Source: a virus
Length of the DNA: 41,556 bases
IMG/VR virus record: IMGVR_UViG_3300032116_018188
Location: 1-41,556 of that record
Strand: one strand, 5' to 3'
Made by a program: the position numbers and the translations under genes
Part shown: piece after piece, positions 25,089 through 32,733 of the stretch
Numbering within the stretch: position 1 is the first letter of the stretch
How the letters are laid out: every line of letters begins with the position of its first letter
Notes under the pieces: generated by a model
The model's input: the letters and a program-made list of their open reading frames with translations, nothing else
Databases searched by the model: none
What the model was told of the DNA's origin: nothing

Positions 25089-25318
25089 AGTATGCTAAGG
25101 TCAAAGACCACAATGATATATTGCGGGATCAACATTCGAAGGCTCTCATCGCTGTAGATAAGTCTGCGCTTGAGGCCCATCGTAAGATTAAGTTGGATAA
25201 GCAGAGACTTGACAACGTGGAACGCGCCGTAGGAGAGATCGGTAGGGACGTGGCGGTGATCAAGGCGATGCTGATGGCGCTGATACCTGGCGCAGAAAGG
25301 TTGGATGACAAGCAATGA
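25085..25318 (+). CDS. Small coiled-coil protein
   Basis: 77 aa, ATGA overlap with the preceding gene. The N-terminus MKYAKVKDHNDILRDQHSKALIAVDK is followed by a charged helix (EAHRKIKLDKQRLDNVERAVGEIGRDVAVIKAMLMALIPG) suited to a coiled coil. Small proteins with this start are frequent between structural and fibre genes of T4-like phages; no function is known to me. A trimerisation or chaperone role for the adjoining structural proteins is a guess. Confidence 0.75.
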   Translation: MKYAKVKDHNDILRDQHSKALIAVDKSALEAHRKIKLDKQRLDNVERAVGEIGRDVAVIKAMLMALIPGAERLDDKQ

Positions 25319-25322
25319 TCGG

Positions 25323-25330
25323 TATAAATA
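25323..25330 (+). promoter_or_regulatory. Late promoter (exact TATAAATA) before the fibre gene
   Basis: An exact TATAAATA lies 31 bases before the fibre ATG in a 43-base gap. It is embedded in the 14-base palindrome GGTATAAATATACC (stem GGTATA/TATACC). AAAGGGA at about 25349-25355 is the likely RBS. Confidence 0.68.
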
Positions 25331-25361
25331 TACCTGATCTTCAGAGCTAAAGGGACAGTAA

Positions 25362-26741
25362 ATGGCTAAGATCGCTAACGTCGAGCTATCGAACACGTTT
25401 GATACCTGGAGGATACGCTCGAACCAGGCGTTCAACCGCCTAAGTCAGTTCGCAATCGACGAATCCAAGCTATATGCTAACACAGTCACCGCGAACGTGA
25501 GGTTCGTGTCTCTCGGTGCCACCAAGCTAGGTTCTTCCGCCGCGACGACGACCATTGTTAACGGAATCTTGTCTGCTAACGGCCGCGCGACGATAGGGTC
25601 TAACCTTGCGGTCACAGGTAACACATCGACCAACAAGCTCACGGTCACGTCATCGCTGACTTCTTCAGGCAATACGACTCTTGGCGCCGCCGCTAAGACG
25701 ATATCTGCGACAGGTCTAGTCTCTGTTACCGGTCGTCAGACGATCGATAATAACCTGACGGTATCTGGTAATACGACATTAGGTGGCGCAGCCAAGACGA
25801 TATCTGCGACAGGTCTAGTGTCAGTCACAGGTCAGCAGACGATCGACAATAACCTGACAGTATCTGGCAATACTACATTAGGTGGCGCCGCCAAGGTTCT
25901 CACTACCACAGGTTTGATCTCGCACACCGGTCGCCAGACGATCAGCACTAATTTGACGGTATCTGGCAATACGAGCATCGCAGGTTTGCTAGCAAACAGC
26001 TCTCTCGGGACAGCTGGCTTCGTCCTAAAGACGAACGGAACCAGCATATACTGGGATGCTGCCGCGGCCGCTGGTGGCGCAGGTGGCGGCGACTTCAATA
26101 CCGCCATCGCGAATGCTGTGGGCTTTGCACCCACGACGACGCTACGCAATGCTTTTGTGGCTGCTGCCACTTCAGGCAAGCGTTATGTCATCCGCTCGAT
26201 TCATGTGTCAAATATAACAACGGCTAATGCTACGATAACAGGTCAGTTTGACGGTACCACCTACGCCAACAATTCATACTCATTCACAGTGCCGGTACCG
26301 GTGGGTTCCGCCGTCGAGCTACTCAAACGCCCGAAGGTGCTACAACCTAGCGATAAGATCAAGATGCAGGCCTCGGCTGACTCTAGCCTACATGCGACGA
26401 TCGCATTCGAAGTGATTGACGGCACCAGCCACTTCGGCGCAGGTGTCGACGTCACATCCGATGCTACCTTCACCGATCTCTATACCGCCACAGGCGCGGC
26501 CGTAGTCGAGTCGGTGCTGCTATCGAATGATGATGGTACATATGACGTCAAGGCTCGTGTGGTCTGGACAGACGGGTCAAACAATATACAAGGTTACTAC
26601 TGCTATGACCTGATTGTTCCGGCTGATTCTACCGTCGAGGTGCTAGATGCACCGAAGCACCTACCGAGCGGGTATAAGGTTCGCGTCTATGCGAACGTCG
26701 GGAACCGCCTCGAGGCGATGATAGCCGGTAAGGTGGCCTGA
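25362..26741 (+). CDS. Short tail fibre/adhesin with 33-residue shaft repeats and duplicated head
   Basis: 459 aa. The N-terminal ~60 residues (VELSNTFDTWRIRSNQAFNRL) match the attachment segment common in fibres of marine T4-like phages. Residues 112-207 carry 33-residue repeats of the form ATGL(V/I)S.TGRQTI..NLTVSGNT(T/S), preceded by degenerate copies, suited to a trimeric beta-helical shaft. FVLKTNGTSIYWDAAAA ends the shaft. Two similar C-terminal domains of about 85 residues follow (VIRSIHVSN ... AFEVI and VVESVLLSN ... MIAGKVA), both strand-rich with VPVxxxVELL/VEVLDAPK. It probably forms a trimeric distal fibre. Its stop overlaps the first propeller gene start (TGATG), suggesting joint production. 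Confidence 0.82.
   Translation: MAKIANVELSNTFDTWRIRSNQAFNRLSQFAIDESKLYANTVTANVRFVSLGATKLGSSAATTTIVNGILSANGRATIGSNLAVTGNTSTNKLTVTSSLTSSGNTTLGAAAKTISATGLVSVTGRQTIDNNLTVSGNTTLGGAAKTISATGLVSVTGQQTIDNNLTVSGNTTLGGAAKVLTTTGLISHTGRQTISTNLTVSGNTSIAGLLANSSLGTAGFVLKTNGTSIYWDAAAAAGGAGGGDFNTAIANAVGFAPTTTLRNAFVAAATSGKRYVIRSIHVSNITTANATITGQFDGTTYANNSYSFTVPVPVGSAVELLKRPKVLQPSDKIKMQASADSSLHATIAFEVIDGTSHFGAGVDVTSDATFTDLYTATGAAVVESVLLSNDDGTYDVKARVVWTDGSNNIQGYYCYDLIVPADSTVEVLDAPKHLPSGYKVRVYANVGNRLEAMIAGKVA
25695..25982 (+). repeat. 99-bp tandem repeats in fibre shaft
   Basis: Units start at 25695, 25794 and 25893. The first two are nearly identical in DNA; the third is diverged and ends slightly short near 25982. 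Each is exactly 33 codons, so gain or loss keeps the frame. Confidence 0.88.
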
Positions 26742-27874
26742 TGAGCGGCACGACGACCAAGGGCGCTTGGCGACTTCAGGACGTCCGTGACAACATACTG
26801 AAGGGTGAATGGATCACCTATAATGTGAGCAATGATCCAGGCACTCTGTGGTCATGGGGTTACAATTTTTTTGGTCAGCTAGGCGATAACACAGTCACCT
26901 GCAGGTCATCGCCGATACAGGTGCCAGGCATCCAGTGGACAGAGGTCAGCGGCGGCAGCTACCACACAACAGCCCGCAAGTCCGACGGCACGCTGTGGTC
27001 ATGGGGTTATAATAATCAAGGTCAGCTAGGCGACAACACAGTCACCCGCCGTTCATCGCCGGTGCAGATACCAGGCACCCAGTGGACAGAGGTCAGCGGC
27101 ACCACGGGCCACACAACAGCCCGCAAGTCCGACGGCACGCTGTGGTCATGGGGTAACAATGGCATTGGTCAGCTAGGCGACAACACACTCATCTGCAGGT
27201 CATCGCCGATACAGGTGCCAGGCACTCAGTGGACAGAGGTCAGCAACGGCGGCGGCAACCACACAATAGCCCGCAAATCTAATGGTACCCTATGGGCATG
27301 GGGTATAAATAATGGTCAGCTAGGCGACAATACAACCATCTTCAGGTCATCGCCGATACAGGTGCCAGGAACCCAGTGGATAGAGGTCGATGGCGGCGGC
27401 GGCCAGCACACAACAGCCCGCAAGTCCGACGGCACGCTGTGGTCATGGGGTTACAATCTTTTTGGTCAGCTAGGCCACAACACAGTCACCTGCAGGTCAT
27501 CGCCGATACAGGTGCCAGGCACTCAGTGGACAGAGGTCAGCGGCGGCACCAACCACACAACAGCCCGCAAGTCCGACGGCACGCTGTGGTCATGGGGTTG
27601 CGGCATCCAGGGTCAGCTAGGCGATAACACAGTCACCTGCATGTCATCGCCGATACAGGTGCCAGGTACCCAATGGACAGAGGTCGATGGCGGCGGCCAG
27701 TACACAACAGCCCGCAAGTCCGACGGCACGCTGTGGTCATGGGGTGGCGGCATCCAGGGCCAGCTAGGCCACAACACAGCCACCTGCATGTCATCGCCGA
27801 TACAGGTGCCAGGCACTCAGTGGACAGAGGTCAGCGGCGGCTTCCGCCACACAACAGCCCGCAAGTCCGTCTAA
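26741..27874 (+). CDS. RCC1-type seven-bladed beta-propeller adhesin, copy 1
   Basis: 377 aa. Residues 1-30 are a short attachment segment (GAWRLQDVRDNILKGEW), then seven blades of about 49 residues, each SDGTLW(S/A)WG..G.GQLGDNT...SSP(I/V)Q(V/I)PGTQWTEV.GG..HT.ARK. This is the RCC1 repeat, which folds as a seven-bladed propeller; seven blades can close one ring. RCC1 repeats are best known from eukaryotic proteins but also occur in bacterial and phage proteins. Location after the fibre gene and the short N-terminal joint argue for a virion adhesin. Blades are almost identical in DNA. Fourteen or more Pro residues lie in SSP and X-P-G contexts. The ATG overlaps the fibre stop. Role inferred. 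Confidence 0.85.
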   Translation: MSGTTTKGAWRLQDVRDNILKGEWITYNVSNDPGTLWSWGYNFFGQLGDNTVTCRSSPIQVPGIQWTEVSGGSYHTTARKSDGTLWSWGYNNQGQLGDNTVTRRSSPVQIPGTQWTEVSGTTGHTTARKSDGTLWSWGNNGIGQLGDNTLICRSSPIQVPGTQWTEVSNGGGNHTIARKSNGTLWAWGINNGQLGDNTTIFRSSPIQVPGTQWIEVDGGGGQHTTARKSDGTLWSWGYNLFGQLGHNTVTCRSSPIQVPGTQWTEVSGGTNHTTARKSDGTLWSWGCGIQGQLGDNTVTCMSSPIQVPGTQWTEVDGGGQYTTARKSDGTLWSWGGGIQGQLGHNTATCMSSPIQVPGTQWTEVSGGFRHTTARKSV

Positions 27875-27888
27875 GAGGTAACGACATA
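27869..27888 (+). repeat. 20-bp repeat at 3' end of propeller copy 1
   Basis: The 20 bases starting GTCTAAGAGG recur identically at 33852-33871, after propeller copy 3. In both places they include the stop codon of the propeller gene. Here the repeat runs into the ATG and RBS of the next gene. Confidence 0.9.
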
Positions 27889-28607
27889 TGAAATATTTCA
27901 AGTACACCCAGATAGATCCGACGACCGGGATCTCAATCAATCGGCAGACACCGAAGGAAGGGCCGCGTGACCCTGACATCAAGGGACTCCAGGTCCTATT
28001 CAGAGACAATGTCGAGCCGCATCTTTATTTCGGGACTGCTGACGACGATGCGACCGATGATCCCGACAACCAGTGCTGGGTCATCACATCAGAAGAGTTC
28101 GCGTTCTATGTCCGCAGATACATCGAGCATGAGATCTGGCACGCGAAGCCGAAGCTCTACGAGGAAGAGAACGCGCTCCGCCGCGCACACCTCGTGGGTA
28201 AGTATGATGATACTGCGACAGTCGCTGGCGTGTACAAGTATGAGCAGGCCAAGGCAGTGCTGACCGGCAGGTCAATATCGACGACAGCTGTCAAGGATGA
28301 AGCGACTTTCCGAGGAGTCGATCCAGCCGTGCTGGCGCAGCGCATCGTCGAGCGTCACGAGGAGTTCCGTGCGAAGGAGTCGAAGATCGCAGGCATCCGC
28401 GGTAAGCAGCTCGACCGCCTCGAGTCATTCACGATAGATGACGCTGACCCTTGGGCATCCTTTCAGGAGTTCCATAAGCTTGAAGAGGTCGGAACCAGGG
28501 AAGAGCAGGTGTTTGAGAACGGTGAGCGCGTGACGAAGCAGGTGCCGGTGACTGTCCGCTACTATGGCGTCGAGCTAGGTGCGCGTTATCAGAACTCTGG
28601 GAGCTAA
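27888..28607 (+). CDS. Unknown protein between two propeller genes; possible fibre chaperone
   Basis: 239 aa with GAGGT seven bases upstream of its ATG. It begins MKYFKYTQIDPTTGISINRQ and contains VLFRDNVEPHLYFGTADDDA, NQCWVITSEEFAFYVRRYIE, and a charged helical second half; the last 40 residues form hydrophilic strands (TKQVPVTVRYYGVELG). I do not recognise a family and see no catalytic motif. Its place between fibre genes resembles that of tail-fibre assembly proteins, so a folding or attachment role for the propellers is a reasonable but unproven idea. High charge, no membrane segment. Confidence 0.72.
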   Translation: MKYFKYTQIDPTTGISINRQTPKEGPRDPDIKGLQVLFRDNVEPHLYFGTADDDATDDPDNQCWVITSEEFAFYVRRYIEHEIWHAKPKLYEEENALRRAHLVGKYDDTATVAGVYKYEQAKAVLTGRSISTTAVKDEATFRGVDPAVLAQRIVERHEEFRAKESKIAGIRGKQLDRLESFTIDDADPWASFQEFHKLEEVGTREEQVFENGERVTKQVPVTVRYYGVELGARYQNSGS

Positions 28608-28612
28608 AATAG

Positions 28613-29770
28613 ATGGCGATCACCAACGCTGACTGCGGTGTATGGGAGCTTGAGGACGTATACCAGAAGGTCAACGCTGGGCGATGGGTGTCATATAATG
28701 TATCTAATGATCCAGGTACGTTATGGGCCTGGGGATCTAATCAATTTGGTCAAATAGGCGACAACACAGTCACCCGCCGTTCATCTCCGGTGCAGGTGCC
28801 AGGAACCCAGTGGATAGAGGTATCCTCCGGAAAAAACCATACCGCAGCCCGCAAGTCCGATGGCACACTATGGGCATGGGGATATAATCTCTGTGGAGAA
28901 TTAGGAGATGGTACTGGTGGATTAGGATGTTATAGATCATCACCAGCGCAAGTACCAGGTACCCAATGGGCAGAGGTCCATAGTGGTGCCGATCATACAT
29001 TAGCCCGCAAGTCCGACGGCACGTTATGGGCATGGGGTGGCGGCGTCCAGGGCCAGCTAGGCAACATTATAGTCTACGCCGATTGTTATAAGTCATCGCC
29101 GGTACAGATTCCTGGTACTCAATGGACAGATATTACCGCTGGTAATGCTCATACCGGAGCCATTAAGTCCGATGGTACTTTATGGGTTTGGGGTAGTAAT
29201 GGCTGCGGTGCACTAGGTGTTGGAAATATTAATAGTGCATCATCACCTATTCAGATTCCCGGTACTCAATGGGTAGAGATGGCCGCGGGTAGATGTCATA
29301 GTGCGGCACGCAAGTCAGATGGTACCTTGTGGTCATGGGGTTTCAATTATAGGGGTCAGCTAGGTAACGGTACAATCACCGACAGATCATCACCAATACA
29401 AATACCAGGTATTCAGTGGACCGAGATTAGTGCTGGGCAGGAACTCAGTGCGGCGCGCAAATCTGATGGTACCCTATGGACATGGGGCCGCGCGATCGGG
29501 ATTGGTCAAAGTTTAGATGCTAATAGATCATCACCAACTCAGGTACTAGGTTTATGGGTAGAGGTTGGTAATAGTCAAGAAGGTGAACATGTTGCGGCAC
29601 GCAAGTCAGATGGCACCATGTGGTCATGGGGGTATAATCAAGGGGGTGCACTAGGTGAAAATACAAATATCAATAGATCATCTCCTATTCAGATTCCTGG
29701 TACCCAGTGGTCTCACATCTCTAATGGTGGAGGGAGTGGTCATCGCGCCGCTCGAAAGTCTGCTATCTAA
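28613..29770 (+). CDS. RCC1-type seven-bladed beta-propeller adhesin, copy 2
   Basis: 385 aa. N-terminal segment GVWELEDVYQKVNAGRWVSY corresponds to that of copy 1, followed by NDPGTLWAWG and seven blades. The blades are much more diverged than in copy 1 and have inserts, for example GDGTGGLGCYRSSP in blade 2 and a shortened blade 6. Extra cysteines appear in blades 2-4. SSP.Q.PGTQW is kept in six blades. The first two blades use GC-rich codons similar to copy 1; later blades are visibly AT-richer, suggesting a mosaic. It is followed by a late promoter rather than by the repeat found after copies 1 and 3. Confidence 0.84.
   Translation: MAITNADCGVWELEDVYQKVNAGRWVSYNVSNDPGTLWAWGSNQFGQIGDNTVTRRSSPVQVPGTQWIEVSSGKNHTAARKSDGTLWAWGYNLCGELGDGTGGLGCYRSSPAQVPGTQWAEVHSGADHTLARKSDGTLWAWGGGVQGQLGNIIVYADCYKSSPVQIPGTQWTDITAGNAHTGAIKSDGTLWVWGSNGCGALGVGNINSASSPIQIPGTQWVEMAAGRCHSAARKSDGTLWSWGFNYRGQLGNGTITDRSSPIQIPGIQWTEISAGQELSAARKSDGTLWTWGRAIGIGQSLDANRSSPTQVLGLWVEVGNSQEGEHVAARKSDGTMWSWGYNQGGALGENTNINRSSPIQIPGTQWSHISNGGGSGHRAARKSAI
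28703..28734 (+). repeat. 32-bp joint repeat at N-domain/propeller border, copy 2
   Basis: The 32 bases beginning TCTAATGATCC and ending CCTGGGG are identical to 32805-32836 in copy 3. They encode the border between the unique N-terminal segment and the first blade (SNDPGTLWAWG). The sequence on both sides differs, as expected of a recombination joint. Confidence 0.88.
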
Positions 29771-29775
29771 GAAAT

Positions 29776-29783
29776 TATAAATA
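29776..29783 (+). promoter_or_regulatory. Late promoter (exact TATAAATA) before the oxygenase island
   Basis: An exact TATAAATA in an AT-rich 37-base gap, 25 bases before the first oxygenase ATG. It is the only clear promoter for the following genes up to the promoter at 40666, so most of the modification island may be one late operon. Confidence 0.68.
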
Positions 29784-29791
29784 TTTTTAAT

Positions 29792-29813
29792 TTTAGGAAT
29801 CTATATCATGAAA
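29792..29813 (+). repeat. 22-bp leader repeat before oxygenase 1
   Basis: The 22 bases starting TTTAGGAATCT, including the ATG of the oxygenase gene, are identical to 33890-33911 before the sulfotransferase gene. Both carry the RBS-like AGGA and lie just downstream of a propeller gene. Confidence 0.9.
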
Positions 29814-30377
29814 CTTTTTGACATGGTTATCTACCGACAGAGGTTCATCCCACCTCACATCGTCAATCATCTATTAGCTCTGACCGATTCGCAGCCCCAT
29901 CCGACGACCGTGGGCCACGGCGACGGCCAGTCGGTATCTGATTATCGCTCGACCGGACGACATCGGATGCCGCCTGATACTGTATCTAATGTCATATCTA
30001 CCACATATCAGATACATGATGATATTCTCAAGCCTAGATACAAGACCACAGCCACCCGCATCGAGGAACCTCAGCTCCTCTCATACGGCCAAGGTGGCAA
30101 GTATGACCGACACAATGACTCAGAGGACTACGTCGATAACGTGCTGACCCGCGTCGTGCCGAGAGACTGGACAGTCCTCTGGTACTTGAATGATGGTTAT
30201 ACTGGCGGACAGATCGAGCTGTGTAACCTCAACGTCACCTTCAGCCCGAAGGCAGGTGACATGCTGATATTCCCGTCTTACCATGAGTTTGAACATGCGG
30301 TCCATCCGGTCACGTCAGGCACACGCAAGTGCCTAGTGATATGGATCGAGACCGATAGGAGGATATATGAACGCTGA
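29808..30377 (+). CDS. Fe(II)/2-oxoglutarate oxygenase, prolyl-4-hydroxylase-like (1)
   Basis: 189 aa. The iron triad and cosubstrate residue are in place: His102-x-Asp104 (YDRHND), His163 (EFEHAV) and Arg173 ten residues later (GTRK). The core WTVLWYLNDGYTGGQIELCN, FSPKAGDMLIFPS is the double-stranded beta-helix of prolyl-4-hydroxylase-type enzymes, which hydroxylate proline (or another residue) using O2 and 2-oxoglutarate. The RYKTTATRIEEPQLLSYGQGGKY segment precedes it, as in P4H. First gene after the second propeller. Substrate unknown. The next gene begins 11 bases before its stop. Confidence 0.87.
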   Translation: MKLFDMVIYRQRFIPPHIVNHLLALTDSQPHPTTVGHGDGQSVSDYRSTGRHRMPPDTVSNVISTTYQIHDDILKPRYKTTATRIEEPQLLSYGQGGKYDRHNDSEDYVDNVLTRVVPRDWTVLWYLNDGYTGGQIELCNLNVTFSPKAGDMLIFPSYHEFEHAVHPVTSGTRKCLVIWIETDRRIYER

Positions 30378-30948
30378 CTATGAGCGCGATGGGTTTGTGA
30401 TAATGCGCGGGTTCATCCCGCATTTCATGGCTGATTTCTTTCGCGGGCACATGGAGACTCTCCGAAGGTCAGGTCGCATGACCGACGGAGACCCTCAGGT
30501 AGGTTTGAGCAACTGTGTGTACGGAGACCCCGCATTAGACACATTCATGCTCATGTCAGCGCCGATGGTCTCTAAGGTCACCGGAGTCGATCTCCTACCG
30601 ACATACACCTATGCACGCATATATCACGCCGGTGCTGAGCTGCTACCTCATGTCGATAGACCCGAGTGCGAGCACTCGATGACGATAAGCTTCGGCGGCG
30701 AATACCCGAGCCTGTGGCCCATATGGATGATGGACAAGGAGCGACACGAGTCCCCTCAGATGGTCGCGCTATACCCAGGTGACGCTGTCATCTACCAAGG
30801 CACCAAGGTCAACCACTGGCGTGACGGGTTCGAAGGTGATTCACAGTATCAGGCTTTCTTACATTTCGTCGACTCGTCAGGCCCTCATGCCGATAAGCTA
30901 TATGACGGTCGCCCATACATAGGAATGGGCGCCGACACGAAGAGGTAA
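30367..30948 (+). CDS. Fe(II)/2-oxoglutarate oxygenase-like protein (2)
   Basis: 193 aa; AGGAGG four bases before the ATG. The N-terminus YERDGFVIMRGFIPHFMADFF is typical of phytanoyl/P4H-like oxygenases. Ligands: His95-x-Asp97 (PHVDRPECEHS) and His150 in VNHWRDGF. LYPGDAVIYQGTKVNHW is the conserved C-terminal strand pair. The basic residue that usually follows the last His by ten positions is not there (Gln160), so cosubstrate binding differs or Arg152 takes over. This family is frequent in T4-like marine phages. Overlaps the previous gene by 11 bases, so the two oxygenases are probably translated together. Confidence 0.8.
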   Translation: MNADYERDGFVIMRGFIPHFMADFFRGHMETLRRSGRMTDGDPQVGLSNCVYGDPALDTFMLMSAPMVSKVTGVDLLPTYTYARIYHAGAELLPHVDRPECEHSMTISFGGEYPSLWPIWMMDKERHESPQMVALYPGDAVIYQGTKVNHWRDGFEGDSQYQAFLHFVDSSGPHADKLYDGRPYIGMGADTKR

Positions 30949-30956
30949 ATCATATA

Positions 30957-31547
30957 ATGAGTTACGTTGACAGCATATACATGAAGCCTAAGGTGCAGCA
31001 GGTAGCGCAGGACATTCTTCAGGTCGAGTTCTGGAAGCCTGAAATGTGCCGCGCGGTGATAGAGGCCGCTGACTCCATCGACCGCTACGAGAGTCGCCCT
31101 AATGATCCGATACCTGGGCAGGAGCTTCGGATCGACAAGATTAGCCCAGACCTATATCGATCCTTCTGCACCCATTGGAAGGTCGTGCTACAGCCGATTC
31201 TCGAGGACTTCTATAGGATGCCGTCGTCAATGTGGTTCACTGGTTGGAAGGTTCCGTTCGTCATCAAATACACGCCGACCACGCAGCGCGAGCTCCCTGT
31301 TCACTGGGATGACTCTCTAATCACTGGCACCGTCAAGCTTAACGACGGTCATGACGGAGGCGACCTAGAGTTTCCGCGGTATGGGTTTTCAAACCGCAGC
31401 TGTCCAGTCGGATCGATCCTGCTATGGCCTAGCGGGATCCAGCACATCCATCGCTCGACACCTGTGACTCGAGGCACCAAGTATTCTCTTGTCGCATGGA
31501 CCAAGACATCGCCTGACCAGCAAGGTCTGTCTTATCGCGATGTCTGA
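30957..31547 (+). CDS. Fe(II)/2-oxoglutarate oxygenase, prolyl-hydroxylase-like (3)
   Basis: 196 aa. Ligands: His116-x-Asp118 (LPVHWDDS), His165 (HIHRST) and Lys175 ten residues on. DGHDGGDLEFPRYGF and PVGSILLWPSGIQHIH form the conserved core strands. The N-terminal half (VEFWKPEMCRAVIEAAD) is the helical P4H entry. It is the third oxygenase in a row, with its own sequence type, so different substrates are likely. Its stop lies inside the next gene (overlap of eight bases). Confidence 0.83.
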   Translation: MSYVDSIYMKPKVQQVAQDILQVEFWKPEMCRAVIEAADSIDRYESRPNDPIPGQELRIDKISPDLYRSFCTHWKVVLQPILEDFYRMPSSMWFTGWKVPFVIKYTPTTQRELPVHWDDSLITGTVKLNDGHDGGDLEFPRYGFSNRSCPVGSILLWPSGIQHIHRSTPVTRGTKYSLVAWTKTSPDQQGLSYRDV

Positions 31548-32733
31548 TCCAGCTAAGATCCTATTCGACCGCAAGGATTACATGGGTGCGCTGACCATGA
31601 TGGCTGAGCACCACGCTTCCGTCTCCGATCGGACGGCTCGCGCAGGCCTGAAAATGAATATGGCCAAGTGCTTCTACCAGATGCGTCGACCAGACCTCGC
31701 TGAGGGATTGCTAAGGCACCCAGATGTCGACCTACGGGAGCCGCTGACGCAGGTTGACCTTGCCCTGTATGTGAACTCTCAGGGCCGTCATGACGAGGCG
31801 TATTCCATACTGTCTAAGCTACCTCTTGACATACCTGCCGCTAGGTTCAATCTGGGATGGCATCTGGTGCGTCGCGGCCAGTTTCTGGATGGGTTCGACC
31901 TGATGAACTCTGGTCGCGAGATCGGAGTATTTGGTAGCGCACATCTGCATCGTAACCTAGACTTGACGAAGGTGCGGCGCCCGCGACGGAATGATCGAGT
32001 CGCCGTGCTCATGGAGGGTGGTCACGGTGACTGTCTGATGTTTTCGCGGTGGCTGCCGCTGATATCGCGAGAATGCGCGAATGTAGTCGTGTTCTGTCCT
32101 AGGAGCATGGTGGACCTGATGAGAGGGTTGGGTCACGATGCTCACCCAGATTCTCTCGCGACTACCGATGGGTTCGACTGCCTGATACCGAGCATGGGTA
32201 TACCTACGATCTTTCGGCTCGAAGGCCCGACGGTCGGAATGGAGAGGCTCGACTACTTGAGAGTCGATGTCGAAGACCCGCTGTTCAACCCACCTCGCGA
32301 CATGATGAACATTGGGGTGAAGGTGCAGGGTAACCCAGAGTTCGAGCATGAGCAGTTTCGACAGGTCCCTATCGAGGTCTTCGAGTCGCTATCGTCGCTC
32401 AGTAGGCTGCATGATTTCCAGATCGAGTCGCATCTGGTCCGCGGGTCTGAGTGGATCGGACGCCGCATAAATAGCTGGCTAGACACCTACTGCATGGTGC
32501 GAAAGATGGACCTGATCGTGTCGAGCTGCACGTCGGTCGCGCACCTAGCTGCGGGGATGGGCGCCAAGGTCGTCGTGCTGACGCCGATGGTGCCTTACTT
32601 CGTGTGGTGCGGCCTACCTTGGTACGGCGATAACGTCGTCGAGCTACGCCAGGGTTCTGATGGTTCATGGGGAGACGTGATAGGTCAGATCAGGAATAAG
32701 GTAGGCGCGAGCAAGACATGTCAGGTACCATAA
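31540..32733 (+). CDS. TPR plus heptosyltransferase-like (GT9/GT-B) protein
   Basis: 397 aa from the ATG at 31540; the frame extends 51 bases upstream but only inside the oxygenase gene. Residues 1-140 are helical TPR-like repeats (AKILFDRKDYMGALTMMAEH, ARAGLKMNMAKCFYQMRRPDLAEGLL, ARFNLGWHLVRRGQFLDGF). Residues about 155-395 are GT-B-like: VLMEGGHGDCLMFSRWLPLI, and a C-terminal SSCTSVAHLAAGMGAKVVVLTP with YFVWCGLPWYGDNV, the pattern of TPR-linked GT9 (ADP-heptose:LPS heptosyltransferase-like) proteins. Probably transfers a sugar to protein or lipopolysaccharide; donor unknown. Its end overlaps the third propeller gene start by 16 bases, tying it to that adhesin. Confidence 0.8.
   Translation: MSDPAKILFDRKDYMGALTMMAEHHASVSDRTARAGLKMNMAKCFYQMRRPDLAEGLLRHPDVDLREPLTQVDLALYVNSQGRHDEAYSILSKLPLDIPAARFNLGWHLVRRGQFLDGFDLMNSGREIGVFGSAHLHRNLDLTKVRRPRRNDRVAVLMEGGHGDCLMFSRWLPLISRECANVVVFCPRSMVDLMRGLGHDAHPDSLATTDGFDCLIPSMGIPTIFRLEGPTVGMERLDYLRVDVEDPLFNPPRDMMNIGVKVQGNPEFEHEQFRQVPIEVFESLSSLSRLHDFQIESHLVRGSEWIGRRINSWLDTYCMVRKMDLIVSSCTSVAHLAAGMGAKVVVLTPMVPYFVWCGLPWYGDNVVELRQGSDGSWGDVIGQIRNKVGASKTCQVP

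Noticed and set aside
25695-25982. Regular ~99-bp repeats that might suggest an array such as CRISPR
   Set aside because: The units are contiguous, without spacers, lie in frame in a fibre gene, and encode a 33-residue shaft repeat.
27304-27311. Exact TATAAATA
   Set aside because: It lies inside blade 4 of propeller 1 with no gene start downstream for several hundred bases.
26741-27874. Eukaryotic contamination as the source of RCC1 sequence
   Set aside because: The genes overlap or adjoin phage genes on both sides, have phage-like RBSs and occur three times with phage-type N-terminal joints.
32466-32473. CATAAATA upstream of propeller 3
   Set aside because: Inside the TPR-glycosyltransferase gene about 245 bases before the propeller start; likely chance.
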